The notes below the pieces were generated by a model. It worked only from the letters and a program-made list of their open reading frames with translations, did not search any database and was not told the origin of the DNA. Position numbers and translations under genes: made by a program. From Streptomyces corynorhini (lineage in GTDB: Bacteria; Actinomycetota; Actinomycetes; Streptomycetales; Streptomycetaceae): a DNA stretch of 48,407 bases. The stretch is taken from NCBI RefSeq assembly GCF_003346515.1, contig NZ_QQNA01000057.1:1-48407 (forward strand), written 5' to 3'. Shown one piece after another: positions 32,285-40,834 of the stretch (position 1 is its first letter; every line of letters begins with the position of its first letter).

Positions 32285-33380
32285 TGGCGAGGAAGACGAA
32301 CGCGGCGAAGATCCCGAGATGGACCCCGCCCTGGAGCAGCGTGGCGCGGCCCGGCGCGACGGTCAGCGCGCCGACGACCACGGTCAGCGCGAGGAGCACC
32401 ATGTGGGTGGCGTCGAGACCGAGTACCAGGGGGCCCTCCAGCCAGATGGTGGCGAGCGCGATCGCCGGGATGGTCAGTCCGATGCTGGCCATGGCGGAGC
32501 CGAGCGCCAGGTTGAGGCTGGTCTGCACCCGCTCGCGGCGGGCGGAGCGCACGGCGGCGATGGTCTCGGGCAGCAGCACCAGCAGCGCGATGACGACGCC
32601 GACGACGGCTTGGGGCAGCCCGGCGGAGTCCACGGCCGATTCGATGGTGGGAGAGACCGCCTTCGCGTCCCCGACGACCGCGATCAGCGCCACCAGGAGC
32701 ATCACCAGACTGAGCAGCGTGGCCCGGCGGCTGGGCGGCGGGGCGTGCGAATCCTCCTCGCGCAGATCGCCCTCCTGGGTGACGGGCAGGAAGTAGTCCC
32801 GGTGCCGTACGGTCTGCACGGCGACGAACAGCCCCCACAGGCCGAGCGAGGCGACTGCGGCGAAGCCGAGTTGTGCCGGGGAGAACTGGGGGCCCGGCTT
32901 GCTGGTGGTGAAGGTGGGCAGCACCAGGGTGAGGGTGGCCAGGGTCGCGACGGTGGCGAGCGCGGTGCCGGTGCCCTCGGGGTTGAACACGGCGACCCTG
33001 CTGCGGACCGCGCCGACCAGCAGACAGAGCCCCAGGATGCCGTTGCAGGTGATCATGACGGCGGCGAACACGGTGTCACGGGCGAGCGCGGCGGTCTTGT
33101 CGCCCCCGTCGATCATGAGGGTGACGATGAGCGCCACCTCGATGACCGTGACGGCGACGGCGAGCACCAGCGAGCCGAACGGCTCCCCCACCCGGTGCGC
33201 GACCACTTCGGCGTGGTGCACCGCCGCGAGCACCGCGCCCGCGAGGCAGAGCGCGACCAGACCGACCGCGAAGCCCGGCAGGCTGCGCCCCCAGCTGAGC
33301 ACGAGGGCCACCACCGCGAGCAGTGGCACCACCACGGTCCACTGCGAGGTCAGTGACCTGATGCCGATGCGCGTAGCCAT
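32274..33380 (-). CDS. Calcium/cation:proton antiporter (CaCA family, ChaA type)
   Basis: 368 aa with about eleven hydrophobic helices in two inverted halves. Each half has an acidic alpha-repeat motif: GSLVLAVAVTVIEVALIVTL in the first and VIALLVLLPETIAAVRSARR in the second, with SLNLALGSAMASIGLTIPAI beyond, the pattern of ChaA-like exchangers that export Ca2+ or Na+/K+ for H+. The central loop is hydrophilic and acidic (TQEGDLREEDSHAPPPSRR). ATG at 33380 is chosen over a 61-residue upstream extension that is Pro/Arg-rich. Convergent and overlapping with paaK; divergent from the serine hydrolase. Confidence 0.9.
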   Translation of the reverse strand: MATRIGIRSLTSQWTVVVPLLAVVALVLSWGRSLPGFAVGLVALCLAGAVLAAVHHAEVVAHRVGEPFGSLVLAVAVTVIEVALIVTLMIDGGDKTAALARDTVFAAVMITCNGILGLCLLVGAVRSRVAVFNPEGTGTALATVATLATLTLVLPTFTTSKPGPQFSPAQLGFAAVASLGLWGLFVAVQTVRHRDYFLPVTQEGDLREEDSHAPPPSRRATLLSLVMLLVALIAVVGDAKAVSPTIESAVDSAGLPQAVVGVVIALLVLLPETIAAVRSARRERVQTSLNLALGSAMASIGLTIPAIALATIWLEGPLVLGLDATHMVLLALTVVVGALTVAPGRATLLQGGVHLGIFAAFVFLAISP

Positions 33381-33556
33381 GCTCACACGCTGCCAGAGGT
33401 CGCCGGGGCGCGCGCGGCGGGCGGCGCCGGGCACCGGCACGGGGGGGGCGGCACCGGGGCGGCACGGGGGCGGCCCCTGATGCGCGCTCAGTTCCGGTGT
33501 GATATCCGCTGGACAGGAGGCGTGTTCGCCCGCGGTGCGCGGGGAGGGGATGGCTG

Positions 33557-35242
33557 ATGACACGGGACGACGCGGGTGAGGCGGCGCCCACCTTGCGCTA
33601 CGGCTCCGCCGGGAGCGCGGGGCTGATCGCCGGGCAGGTGGAGCGGCTGGCCGACGAGGCGGCGGCCTTCCTCGGGCCCTCCCCCGTCCATCCCTGGTAC
33701 GCGGGCGCCGTACTGCTCGCCGGGCGGGGCGCGACGGTGGCGGCGCACCACGCGATGGGCAGCGCCGTGCGGTACGCGGGGTACGACGAGCGGACCGACC
33801 GGGCCGTGGAGCTGCCCGCGGAGCGGCGGCGGGCGATGACCGGGGACACGGTCTTCGACCTGGCCTCGCTCTCCAAGCTGTTCACCTCGGTGCTGGCGGT
33901 GCGGCGGATCGAGCGGGGCGAGCTGGAGCCGGCCGCGCGGGTCTCCTCGTATCTGCCGGAGTTCGGGGGCGCGGGCAAGCGGGAGATCACGGTGCGGCAG
34001 TTGCTGACGCACACCTCGGGGCTGCGCGCCTGGCTGCCCCTGTACACGGAGCCGACCCGGGAGGGGAAGCTGCGGATGCTGTGGCGGGAGTCCCCCGCGC
34101 ATCCGCCGGGCACGGTCTGTGTCTACTCCGACCTCAATCTGATCACCGCGCAGCTGCTCCTGGAGCGGATCACCGGCCGCCCGCTGGACGTGCTGCTCCG
34201 CGACGAGATCACCGCGCCGCTCGGGATGCGCCGGACGCGGTACAACCCGCCGCCGTCCTGGCGGCCGTTCATCGCCGCCACCGAGGACGCGCGCCCGCCG
34301 TGGTCGGGGCTGGACCGGGGGCTCGTGCGGGGCGAGGTGCACGACGAGAACGCGTACGCGCTGGGCGGGGTGGCCGGGCACGCGGGCGTCTTCTCCACCG
34401 CCCGGGACCTGGCGGTCCTCGCCCGTACGCTGCTGAACGGCGGCGCGTACGGCGCGGCGCGGATCCTGCGTCCCGAGTCGGTGGAGCTGATGTTCACCGA
34501 CTTCAACGGCGCGTTCCCCGGTGAACCGCACGGGCTGGGCTTCGAGCTGTGCAGGCGCTGGTACATGGGGGCGATGGCCACGCCGCGCACGGTGGGCCAC
34601 ACCGGTTTCACCGGGACGTCCCTGGTGCTCGATCCGACGAGCGACTCGTTCCTGATCCTGCTCGGCAACTCCGTCCACCCGGTGCGCGGCCACCGTTCGG
34701 GCAGCGCGCCGCGCGTGGCGTGCGCGGACCGGATGGCGCGCGCCGTGCCGGTCCTGCCGGTACGGGGCGCCACCGCCTGGTTCTCCGGGATGGCGCGCGG
34801 CGCCACGGCCACGCTGACGCTGCCCGCGGTGGCTCCGGGGCCGGGGCAGGGGCGGCTGAGCTGCGCGCTGTGGTGGGACACCGTGCCCGGCTCGGGCGAG
34901 CTGTTCCTGGAGGCGGCGCCGGAGGGGGGCGACGGCTGGCGGCCGGTGCCCTTCACGACCGTACGGCCGGGGCACGGTCCTTCGTACCGCCCCGCGGGTT
35001 CGGTCACGGGCTGGTCGGGCCGGGTGTGGCACCGGCTGACCGCCGCTCTGCCCGCCCTCGGGGACACGGCGCGGCTCCGGCTGCGCTGGCGGTATGTGAC
35101 GAGCGGGCCGTACACGGGACGCGGCGCCTATGTGAACGGTCTGCGGATCGAGGGGGGCGACGGCCGTACGGTCTTCGACGAGGCGCGGCCGGGCGACGCG
35201 GCGCGGACGGCCGCGGACGGCTGGAGCGCCTCGCCCGACTGA
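33557..35242 (+). CDS. Serine hydrolase, class C beta-lactamase/esterase family with C-terminal extension
   Basis: 561 aa. The penicillin-binding-like domain covers about 25-390: S-x-x-K in FDLASLSKLFTS (nucleophile Ser, Lys), LTHTSGLRAWLPL, the Tyr motif VYSDLNLI, and the third motif GHTGFTGTSLVLD (H-T-G in place of K-T-G), as in EstB-type esterases and DD-peptidase-like proteins. There is no signal peptide, so it is cytoplasmic or the start is mis-set. The last 170 residues (TAWFSGMARGATATLTLPAV, RPVPFTTVRPGHGPSY, LRLRWRYVTSGPYTGRGAYV) form a beta-rich jelly-roll or CBM-like extension, absent from simple beta-lactamases. ATG at 33557 has GGGGAGGGG upstream. Divergent from the antiporter gene. 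Confidence 0.9.
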   Translation: MTRDDAGEAAPTLRYGSAGSAGLIAGQVERLADEAAAFLGPSPVHPWYAGAVLLAGRGATVAAHHAMGSAVRYAGYDERTDRAVELPAERRRAMTGDTVFDLASLSKLFTSVLAVRRIERGELEPAARVSSYLPEFGGAGKREITVRQLLTHTSGLRAWLPLYTEPTREGKLRMLWRESPAHPPGTVCVYSDLNLITAQLLLERITGRPLDVLLRDEITAPLGMRRTRYNPPPSWRPFIAATEDARPPWSGLDRGLVRGEVHDENAYALGGVAGHAGVFSTARDLAVLARTLLNGGAYGAARILRPESVELMFTDFNGAFPGEPHGLGFELCRRWYMGAMATPRTVGHTGFTGTSLVLDPTSDSFLILLGNSVHPVRGHRSGSAPRVACADRMARAVPVLPVRGATAWFSGMARGATATLTLPAVAPGPGQGRLSCALWWDTVPGSGELFLEAAPEGGDGWRPVPFTTVRPGHGPSYRPAGSVTGWSGRVWHRLTAALPALGDTARLRLRWRYVTSGPYTGRGAYVNGLRIEGGDGRTVFDEARPGDAARTAADGWSASPD

Positions 35243-35281
35243 CGGCCCCGGCCCGGCCTCCGGTTCGGCCCCCGGATGTGC

Positions 35282-36838
35282 CTACGCGCCCAGCACCGCC
35301 ATCGCCGCGTTGTGGCCCGGCACCCCGCTGACCCCGCCGCCGCGGACCGCGCCCGCGCCGCACAGGGTGACGTTCGCGTGCGCCGTCTCCACCCCCCACC
35401 GGCCGCCCGCGCCGCCCGCGCCGCCCTCTTCGGCGGGCGACGCGTAGGGGAAGGAGAGGTCCCGGTGGAAGATGTGGCCGCCGGGCAGCCCCAGTTCGCG
35501 TTCGAGGTCGAGCGGCGTCTTCGCCTCGACACAGGGCCGGCCCTCCGCGTCCTCGGCGAGGCAGTCGGCCAGGGGCTCGGCGAGCCGCGCGTCCAGTTCG
35601 GCGAGGGTCGCGGCGAGCAGGCTCGCCCGTACGGCGTCGTTGTCGTCCGCGAACAGCCGGGCGGGCGTGTGCAGTCCGAACAGGGTGAGCGTCTGGTAGC
35701 CGCGGGCGGCGAGTTCCGGGGAGAGGATCGAGGGGTCGGTCAGGGAGTGGCAGTAGATCTCGGAGGGCGGCGCGCTCGGCGGCCGGCCCCGGGACGCCTC
35801 CTGGTAGGCGGTGGCCAACTGGCCGTATCCCTCGGCGATGTGGAACGTACCGCCGAACGCCTCCCGGGGGTCGACCGTCCGGTCCCGCAGCGCGGGCAGT
35901 CGGCGCAGCACCATGTTGACCTTCAGCTGGGCGCCCTCGGCGGCGGGCGGCGGGTCCTCGCCGAGGAGTGCGGCCAGCGCCCGGGGCGAGGCGTTCACCA
36001 GGACCTGACGGGCCGCGACCGTGCCGGTCGACTCCCCCGTGCGGAAGGTGACTTCGGCGTCCGTCCCGTCGGTCCTGATGCCGGTGGCCTCGTGTCCGGT
36101 GACGATCTCCGCGCCCGCCGCCCCGGCCGTGTGCGCCAGGGCGTCGGTGAGGGCTCCCATGCCGCCCACCGGCACGTCCCAGTCGCCGGTGCCGCCGCCG
36201 ATCACGTGGTAGAGGAAGCAGCGGTTCTGCGCGAGGGACGGGTCGTGGGCGTCGGCGAAGGTGCCGATCAGGGCGTCGGTCAGGACCACTCCGCGGACCA
36301 GGTCGTGGCGGAACCGCTCCTCGATGCCGACGCCGATCGGCTCCTCGAAGAGCGTGCGCCAGGCGGTGTCGTCGTCGACGAGGGTGCGCAGCGCCTCGCG
36401 GCCGGGCAGCGGCTCGGTGAGCGTGGGGAAGACCCGCTCGGCCACCCGCGCCGTCATCCCGTAGAACTCCCGCCAGGCCGCGTACTCGGTGTCGCCGCCG
36501 GTCAGCGCGGCGAAGGAGTCGCGCGTACGGCCCTGTCCCACCAGCAGCCCGCCGTCGCCGAGCGGGGTGTACGAGGAGACCGTCCTGCGGCGCGTGGTGA
36601 AGCGCAGCCCCAGCTCGCGCACGATCTTCCGGGGCAGCAGGGAGACCAGGTACGAGTAGCGGGACAGCCGCGCGTCCACCCCGGCGAAGGGGCGGCTGGA
36701 GACGGCGGCGCCGCCGGTGTTCCCGAGGCGCTCCAGCACCAGGACGGAGCGCCCGGCGCGGGCGAGGTAGCCGGCGGCGACCAGACCGTTGTGGCCGCCT
36801 CCCACGATGACGGCGTCGTACGAGGCGTGTGCGGGCAT
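35282..36838 (-). CDS. FAD-dependent oxidoreductase (PYROXD2/phytoene-desaturase-like)
   Basis: 518 aa. N-terminal dinucleotide-binding motif DAVIVGGGHNGLVAAGYLAR (G-x-G-x-x-G) and VLVLERLGNTGGAAVSSRPF, then GVDARLSRYSYLVSLLP, the pattern of the PYROXD2 and carotenoid-desaturase-like group. C-terminal FAD contacts are in NVTLCGAGAVRGGGVSGVPG then HNAAMAVLGA. Substrate not known; bacterial members are often called NAD(P)/FAD-dependent oxidoreductases. A Gly/Ala-rich insert (EEGGAGGAGGRWG) lies near residue 475. ATG at 36838; no classic ribosome site. The kinase gene upstream on the same strand ends 113 bp away. Confidence 0.9.
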   Translation of the reverse strand: MPAHASYDAVIVGGGHNGLVAAGYLARAGRSVLVLERLGNTGGAAVSSRPFAGVDARLSRYSYLVSLLPRKIVRELGLRFTTRRRTVSSYTPLGDGGLLVGQGRTRDSFAALTGGDTEYAAWREFYGMTARVAERVFPTLTEPLPGREALRTLVDDDTAWRTLFEEPIGVGIEERFRHDLVRGVVLTDALIGTFADAHDPSLAQNRCFLYHVIGGGTGDWDVPVGGMGALTDALAHTAGAAGAEIVTGHEATGIRTDGTDAEVTFRTGESTGTVAARQVLVNASPRALAALLGEDPPPAAEGAQLKVNMVLRRLPALRDRTVDPREAFGGTFHIAEGYGQLATAYQEASRGRPPSAPPSEIYCHSLTDPSILSPELAARGYQTLTLFGLHTPARLFADDNDAVRASLLAATLAELDARLAEPLADCLAEDAEGRPCVEAKTPLDLERELGLPGGHIFHRDLSFPYASPAEEGGAGGAGGRWGVETAHANVTLCGAGAVRGGGVSGVPGHNAAMAVLGA

Positions 36839-36951
36839 GGCTCTTGGTAGCACGCGGACGATCGCGGGACCAGCGGCGGGCCGCGGCGCGGGCGCGGAAG
36901 CGGCGCGGGGAGCGGTCCCGGCACGGGAAGCGGTCCCGGCGCCGTGCCTCG

Positions 36952-39300
36952 TCAGTGGCCCCGGCCTGGCCCCCGGCGCAACGCCGCCACCTGCCGGTAG
37001 AGCGCCGCCGCCTCGGCCGACCGGCCCAGCTGCTCCAGGCAGTGCGCCTCGTCGTCCCGGCTGGCCAGCGCCTCGGGATGGGTCGGGCCGAGGACGCGGG
37101 CGCGGGCGTCGGCGACCTCGCGGTAGACGGTCAGGGCCTCCGTCCAGCGGCCGAGCCAGCCCAGGCCGACGGCGATCTCGCGGCGGCTGACGAGCGTGTC
37201 GGGATGGCCGGGGCCGAGGACGCGTTCCCGGGCGGCGCACACCTCGCGGGCCTCGGTGAGCGCCTCCTCCCAACGGGCCAGCCGCCCCAGGTTGACGCCG
37301 AGTCCGTGCCGGGCCCGCAACGTCTCCGGGTGCAGCGGACCGTGGGCTCTGGCGCGGTCCTCGACCAGGCCGCGGTACAGCTCCAGCGCCTCCGCGCTGC
37401 GGTCGAGCCGGCCCAGGCTGATGCCGACCTCGTAGCGGGCGGCGAGGGTGTCGGGGTGGTCGGGGCCGAGCGCCTGGGCGCGGCCCGCCGCGACCTCCCG
37501 GTAGACCGAGAGCGCCTCCGGCCAGCGGCCCAGCTGTCCCAGCGCGTAGGCCACCTCGTACTGGCTGACGAGCGTGTCGGGGTGGTCGGGGCCGAGGACG
37601 CGGGCGCGCGCGACGGCGACCTCGTGCGCGAGGCGGTGGGCGTCCGCCAGCCTGCCCAGTCTGCTGAGGTTGTAGGCCAGGTTGTGGCGGCAGCGCAGGG
37701 TGTCGGGGTGGTCGGGGCCCATGGTGCGCTCGCGGGCGGCCAGCACGGCGGCGAAGACCTCGTGGGCCTCGAAGTGCCGGCCGAGCTGACCGAGCGCGTA
37801 CGCCGTCTCCTGCCGGGCGGCCAGCGTGTCCGGATGGTCGGCGCCGAGGGTGCGCGCGCGTCCCTCGGCGACCGCGGAGAACTCGCGCAGGGCGTCGGCC
37901 GTCCGGCCGGTCCTGCTGAGCGTGAACCCGACCTCGTACCGGCTGCCGAGGGTGTCGGGGTGGTCGGGGCCGAGGGTGTGCGCGCGCTCGGCGGCGACCG
38001 CGCGGTGCACCTCGCCCGCCTCCTCCCAGCGGCCGAGCCTGCCGAGGCTGAGTCCCGCGTTGTGCCGGGTGGTGAGGGCGGCCAGGTGCTCGGGCTGCGG
38101 GGCCGGGCGCGCGGTGCCCGCGGGGGCGGCGATGGTGGCGCGCGGGTCGGCGGGGCGCGTCCACTCGCCGGTCAGGCCCGCCGTGTGATCGGGCGGCGTG
38201 GCCCGCAGCTCCGACAGGCCGACCGCCTTGTGGCCGGTGGTCATCGACCGGGTCCAGGCGGGCAGCGGCGGCGCCGCGGGCTCCGGGCCGCCGCCCGGGA
38301 GGTACGGCGCCGCTCCGGCGGTCAGGGCGGGCCGCTCGTGCGGGGCGGGCAGCGCCCGGCGGCCGGCCGGTCCCGCCACCCGCCGCGCCTCGGCCATCCG
38401 GCGACGCAGGTCGGCCGCGTCGGCGGGGCGCTCCTCGGGTGTCTTGGCGAGCAGGCCGAGGACGATCCGGTCGAAGGAGGCAGGCAGCCCGGCGCGGTGC
38501 TCGCTGGGCGGTTCGGGGTCCGTGTCACGGTGTCCGACCAGCACCGACCAGGTGTCGGGCAGGTCGAACGGCGGCCTTCCGGTGGCGATCTCGTACAGCA
38601 CGCACCCCAGCGAGTAGAGGTCGCTGCGGTGGTCGATCTGGCCGCCGGAGATCTGTTCGGGCGACATGTAGTGCGGGGTGCCCATGGCGATGCCCGTGCC
38701 GGTGAGCCGGGCGGTGAATCCGATGTCGTGGCCGAGGCGCGCGATACCGAAGTCGCAGATCTTCACCGTGCCGTCGGTGAGCCGCATGATGTTGGCGGGC
38801 TTCAGGTCCCGGTGGACGATGCCCTGTTCGTGGGTGTAGGCGAGGGCGTCGGTGACCTGCTCGGCGATGTCGACGACCTCGGGGACGGACAGCGGGCGCT
38901 GTCTGCGCCCCTCCGCCGTGTCCGCCGTCCGGGGACCGGTGCCGTCCGGGTCGCGGTCGTCGGCGGTGTCCCTGGCCCGGTCCTCCAGCAGCTGGCTGAG
39001 GTTGCGGCCTTCGAGCAGCTCCATGACGAGGTAGAGAACCCCGTCGTACTCGCCGAAGTCGTGGACGACGGTGACGCCCCGGTGCTGGAGGGCGGCCGCG
39101 ACCCGGGCCTCGCGCCGGAACCGCTCGCGCATGATGCGGGTGAAGGAGCGGTCCTGCTGCGGCGCCGGCGGCTTCAGGCACTTGACCGCGACCTGCCGGC
39201 CGAGCGATTCGTCGCGCGCCCGCCACACCTCGCCCATGCCGCCGCGCCCGATGAGATCGAGCAGCCGGTAGCGGCCCTGGATCAGCCTGCTGTCCGCCAT
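36952..39300 (-). CDS. Ser/Thr protein kinase with C-terminal kinesin-light-chain-type TPR repeats
   Basis: 782 aa, cytoplasmic, with no membrane helix or PASTA domain. Hanks-type kinase at about 10-310: GRGGMGEVWRARD (P-loop), Lys40 in VAVKCLK, HRDLKPANIM (catalytic Asp165), CDFGIARLG (183-185), MSPEQ for A-P-E. A 30-residue acidic insert (107-136, DRARDTADDRDPDGTGPRTA) separates two N-lobe/hinge parts. A Pro/Ala linker (about 310-420) leads to nine repeats of 42 residues with the pattern LGxLGRWxEALxxYREVA...LGPDHPDTL; the last is cut short at the end. The repeats should bind partner proteins, and this kinase-TPR layout is known in actinomycetes. ATG at 39300. Confidence 0.92.
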   Translation of the reverse strand: MADSRLIQGRYRLLDLIGRGGMGEVWRARDESLGRQVAVKCLKPPAPQQDRSFTRIMRERFRREARVAAALQHRGVTVVHDFGEYDGVLYLVMELLEGRNLSQLLEDRARDTADDRDPDGTGPRTADTAEGRRQRPLSVPEVVDIAEQVTDALAYTHEQGIVHRDLKPANIMRLTDGTVKICDFGIARLGHDIGFTARLTGTGIAMGTPHYMSPEQISGGQIDHRSDLYSLGCVLYEIATGRPPFDLPDTWSVLVGHRDTDPEPPSEHRAGLPASFDRIVLGLLAKTPEERPADAADLRRRMAEARRVAGPAGRRALPAPHERPALTAGAAPYLPGGGPEPAAPPLPAWTRSMTTGHKAVGLSELRATPPDHTAGLTGEWTRPADPRATIAAPAGTARPAPQPEHLAALTTRHNAGLSLGRLGRWEEAGEVHRAVAAERAHTLGPDHPDTLGSRYEVGFTLSRTGRTADALREFSAVAEGRARTLGADHPDTLAARQETAYALGQLGRHFEAHEVFAAVLAARERTMGPDHPDTLRCRHNLAYNLSRLGRLADAHRLAHEVAVARARVLGPDHPDTLVSQYEVAYALGQLGRWPEALSVYREVAAGRAQALGPDHPDTLAARYEVGISLGRLDRSAEALELYRGLVEDRARAHGPLHPETLRARHGLGVNLGRLARWEEALTEAREVCAARERVLGPGHPDTLVSRREIAVGLGWLGRWTEALTVYREVADARARVLGPTHPEALASRDDEAHCLEQLGRSAEAAALYRQVAALRRGPGRGH

Positions 39301-39521
39301 CGCGTGCTGTCGCCCCCGTCACCTTCGCCGCGCCCTCCCCTGACCGTCCAGTATGGCCGCCCGCCGGGGAGGTGTGTACGGGGCGGGAGGAGTGTCGGGC
39401 GGAATGCGCACCGCCGAGGGCGTGGCGGCGACACCGGTTGATCGGACGGCAACCTTCTGTGCGACGGCGCCCACTGAGGGGTGAAGTTCCCCCCTTCCCC
39501 CACGACGAAGGACGTCGCCCG

Positions 39522-40712
39522 GTGTCCACACCACTCTTGTCGCCGCGGAACCCGCGGAACCCGCGGAACCCGCAGAATCCTCCGAGTCCGCCCGCCGCGC
39601 GCCACCGGTCGCGGCTCGCCCGCCGTACGGCGCTGCTCTCGGCGGTCGCCGTGGCGGCGGCCGGGCTGGGCGCGTTCCCGCCCGCGGCGCGGGCGAGCGC
39701 CGCGCCGGGGTCCCCGGCCGGGCGCCTGTCGGCCGCCCTGGCCACCACCCGCAGCGTCGCCACCACCCGCAGCGTCGCCGCCGACGGCTCCGCCCAGTAC
39801 CGCACCGTACAGGCGGCGATCGACGCCTCCGCCGCCGGTGACACGGTCTCGATCGCCAAGGGCACCTACCGCGAGGTCATCAACGTCCCGGCGGGCAAGA
39901 GCGGGCTGACCGTCAAGGGCGACACCGGCAACGCCGAGGACATCGTGATCACCTACGACAACGCGGCGGGCACCAAGAAGCCCGACGGCACCACGTACGG
40001 CACCCGGGGCAGCGCCACCGCGACCTTCGCCGCCAACAACCTGACCGTCACCGGGGTCACCGTCCAGAACACCTGGCTGCGCTCGGAGCACCCCGAGATC
40101 ACCGACACCCAGGCGGTGGCGGTCACCGCGCAGGGCGACCGCCAGATCTTCCGCAACGACCGCTTCATCGGCCACCAGGACACCGTTCTCAACTGGGCGC
40201 CGTCCGCGACCGGCCAGTACCGCCAGTACTTCCGCAACTCCTTCATCAGCGGTGACGTCGACTTCATCTTCGGCGACGCCACCGCCGTCTACGACCGGGT
40301 CAACATCACCCTGCGCGACCGGGGCGCGGCGGCGGGCGGCAACAACGGCTATCTCGCGGCGCCCGCCACCAACTCCGCCAAGAAGTACGGGATCCTCATC
40401 ACCGGCTCGGCCGTCTCCAGCTCGGCGGCGGCCAACACCTTCTCCCTCGGGCGGCCCTGGCACCCCACCGCGGACGCCGTGGGTCAGCTGGTGATCCGAG
40501 ACACCTCGCTGCCCGCGGCGGTGCGGGTCGCCGCTCCGTGGACCGACTTCGGCACCTTCCCGTGGAAGTCGGCGCGCTTCCACGAGTACGCGAACACCGG
40601 GCCGGGCGCGACGGTCAACGCCAACCGGCCGCAGCTGACGGCCGCCCAGGCGGGCGAGTACACCGCCGCCGCGTATCTGGCCGGTACGGACGGCTGGAAC
40701 CCGGTGGGCTGA
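39522..40712 (+). CDS. Secreted pectinesterase (pectin methylesterase, CE8)
   Basis: 396 aa. A Pro/Asn/Arg-rich start (SPRNPRNPRNPQNPPSPP) precedes a signal peptide core (RRTALLSAVAVAAAGLGAF). Right-handed beta-helix follows: QYRTVQAAIDASAAGDTVSI, the substrate-binding strand VTAQGDRQIFRNDRFIGHQD (Asp of G-H-Q-D), VDFIFGDATAVYDRV (catalytic Asp), and FSLGRPWHP (Arg and Trp). All four CE8 motifs are kept. It removes methyl esters from pectin, a plant-litter trait. GTG at 39522 has GAAGGA nine bases before it; the open frame upstream is not supported. Four tandem 9-mers, cgcggaacc-type, encode the P-R-N repeats. Confidence 0.93.
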   Translation: MSTPLLSPRNPRNPRNPQNPPSPPAARHRSRLARRTALLSAVAVAAAGLGAFPPAARASAAPGSPAGRLSAALATTRSVATTRSVAADGSAQYRTVQAAIDASAAGDTVSIAKGTYREVINVPAGKSGLTVKGDTGNAEDIVITYDNAAGTKKPDGTTYGTRGSATATFAANNLTVTGVTVQNTWLRSEHPEITDTQAVAVTAQGDRQIFRNDRFIGHQDTVLNWAPSATGQYRQYFRNSFISGDVDFIFGDATAVYDRVNITLRDRGAAAGGNNGYLAAPATNSAKKYGILITGSAVSSSAAANTFSLGRPWHPTADAVGQLVIRDTSLPAAVRVAAPWTDFGTFPWKSARFHEYANTGPGATVNANRPQLTAAQAGEYTAAAYLAGTDGWNPVG

Positions 40713-40749
40713 CCCCGCGCACGGGGCCGTCGGCCCGGTCGGCCGCCGC

Positions 40750-40788
40750 CCCGCGCGGGCGCCCGGCGACGGTGGGCGCCCGCGCGGG
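40750..40788. terminator. Strong 15-bp hairpin after the pectinesterase gene
   Basis: cccgcgcgggcgccc (40750-40764) and gggcgcccgcgcggg (40774-40788) are exact complements, 9-bp loop, 38 bp past the stop at 40712. Confidence 0.8.
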
Positions 40789-40834
40789 AGGCGCCCGGCG
40801 CGCGGAGCGCGGTCCGGCGTTGGACCATGGAGGC

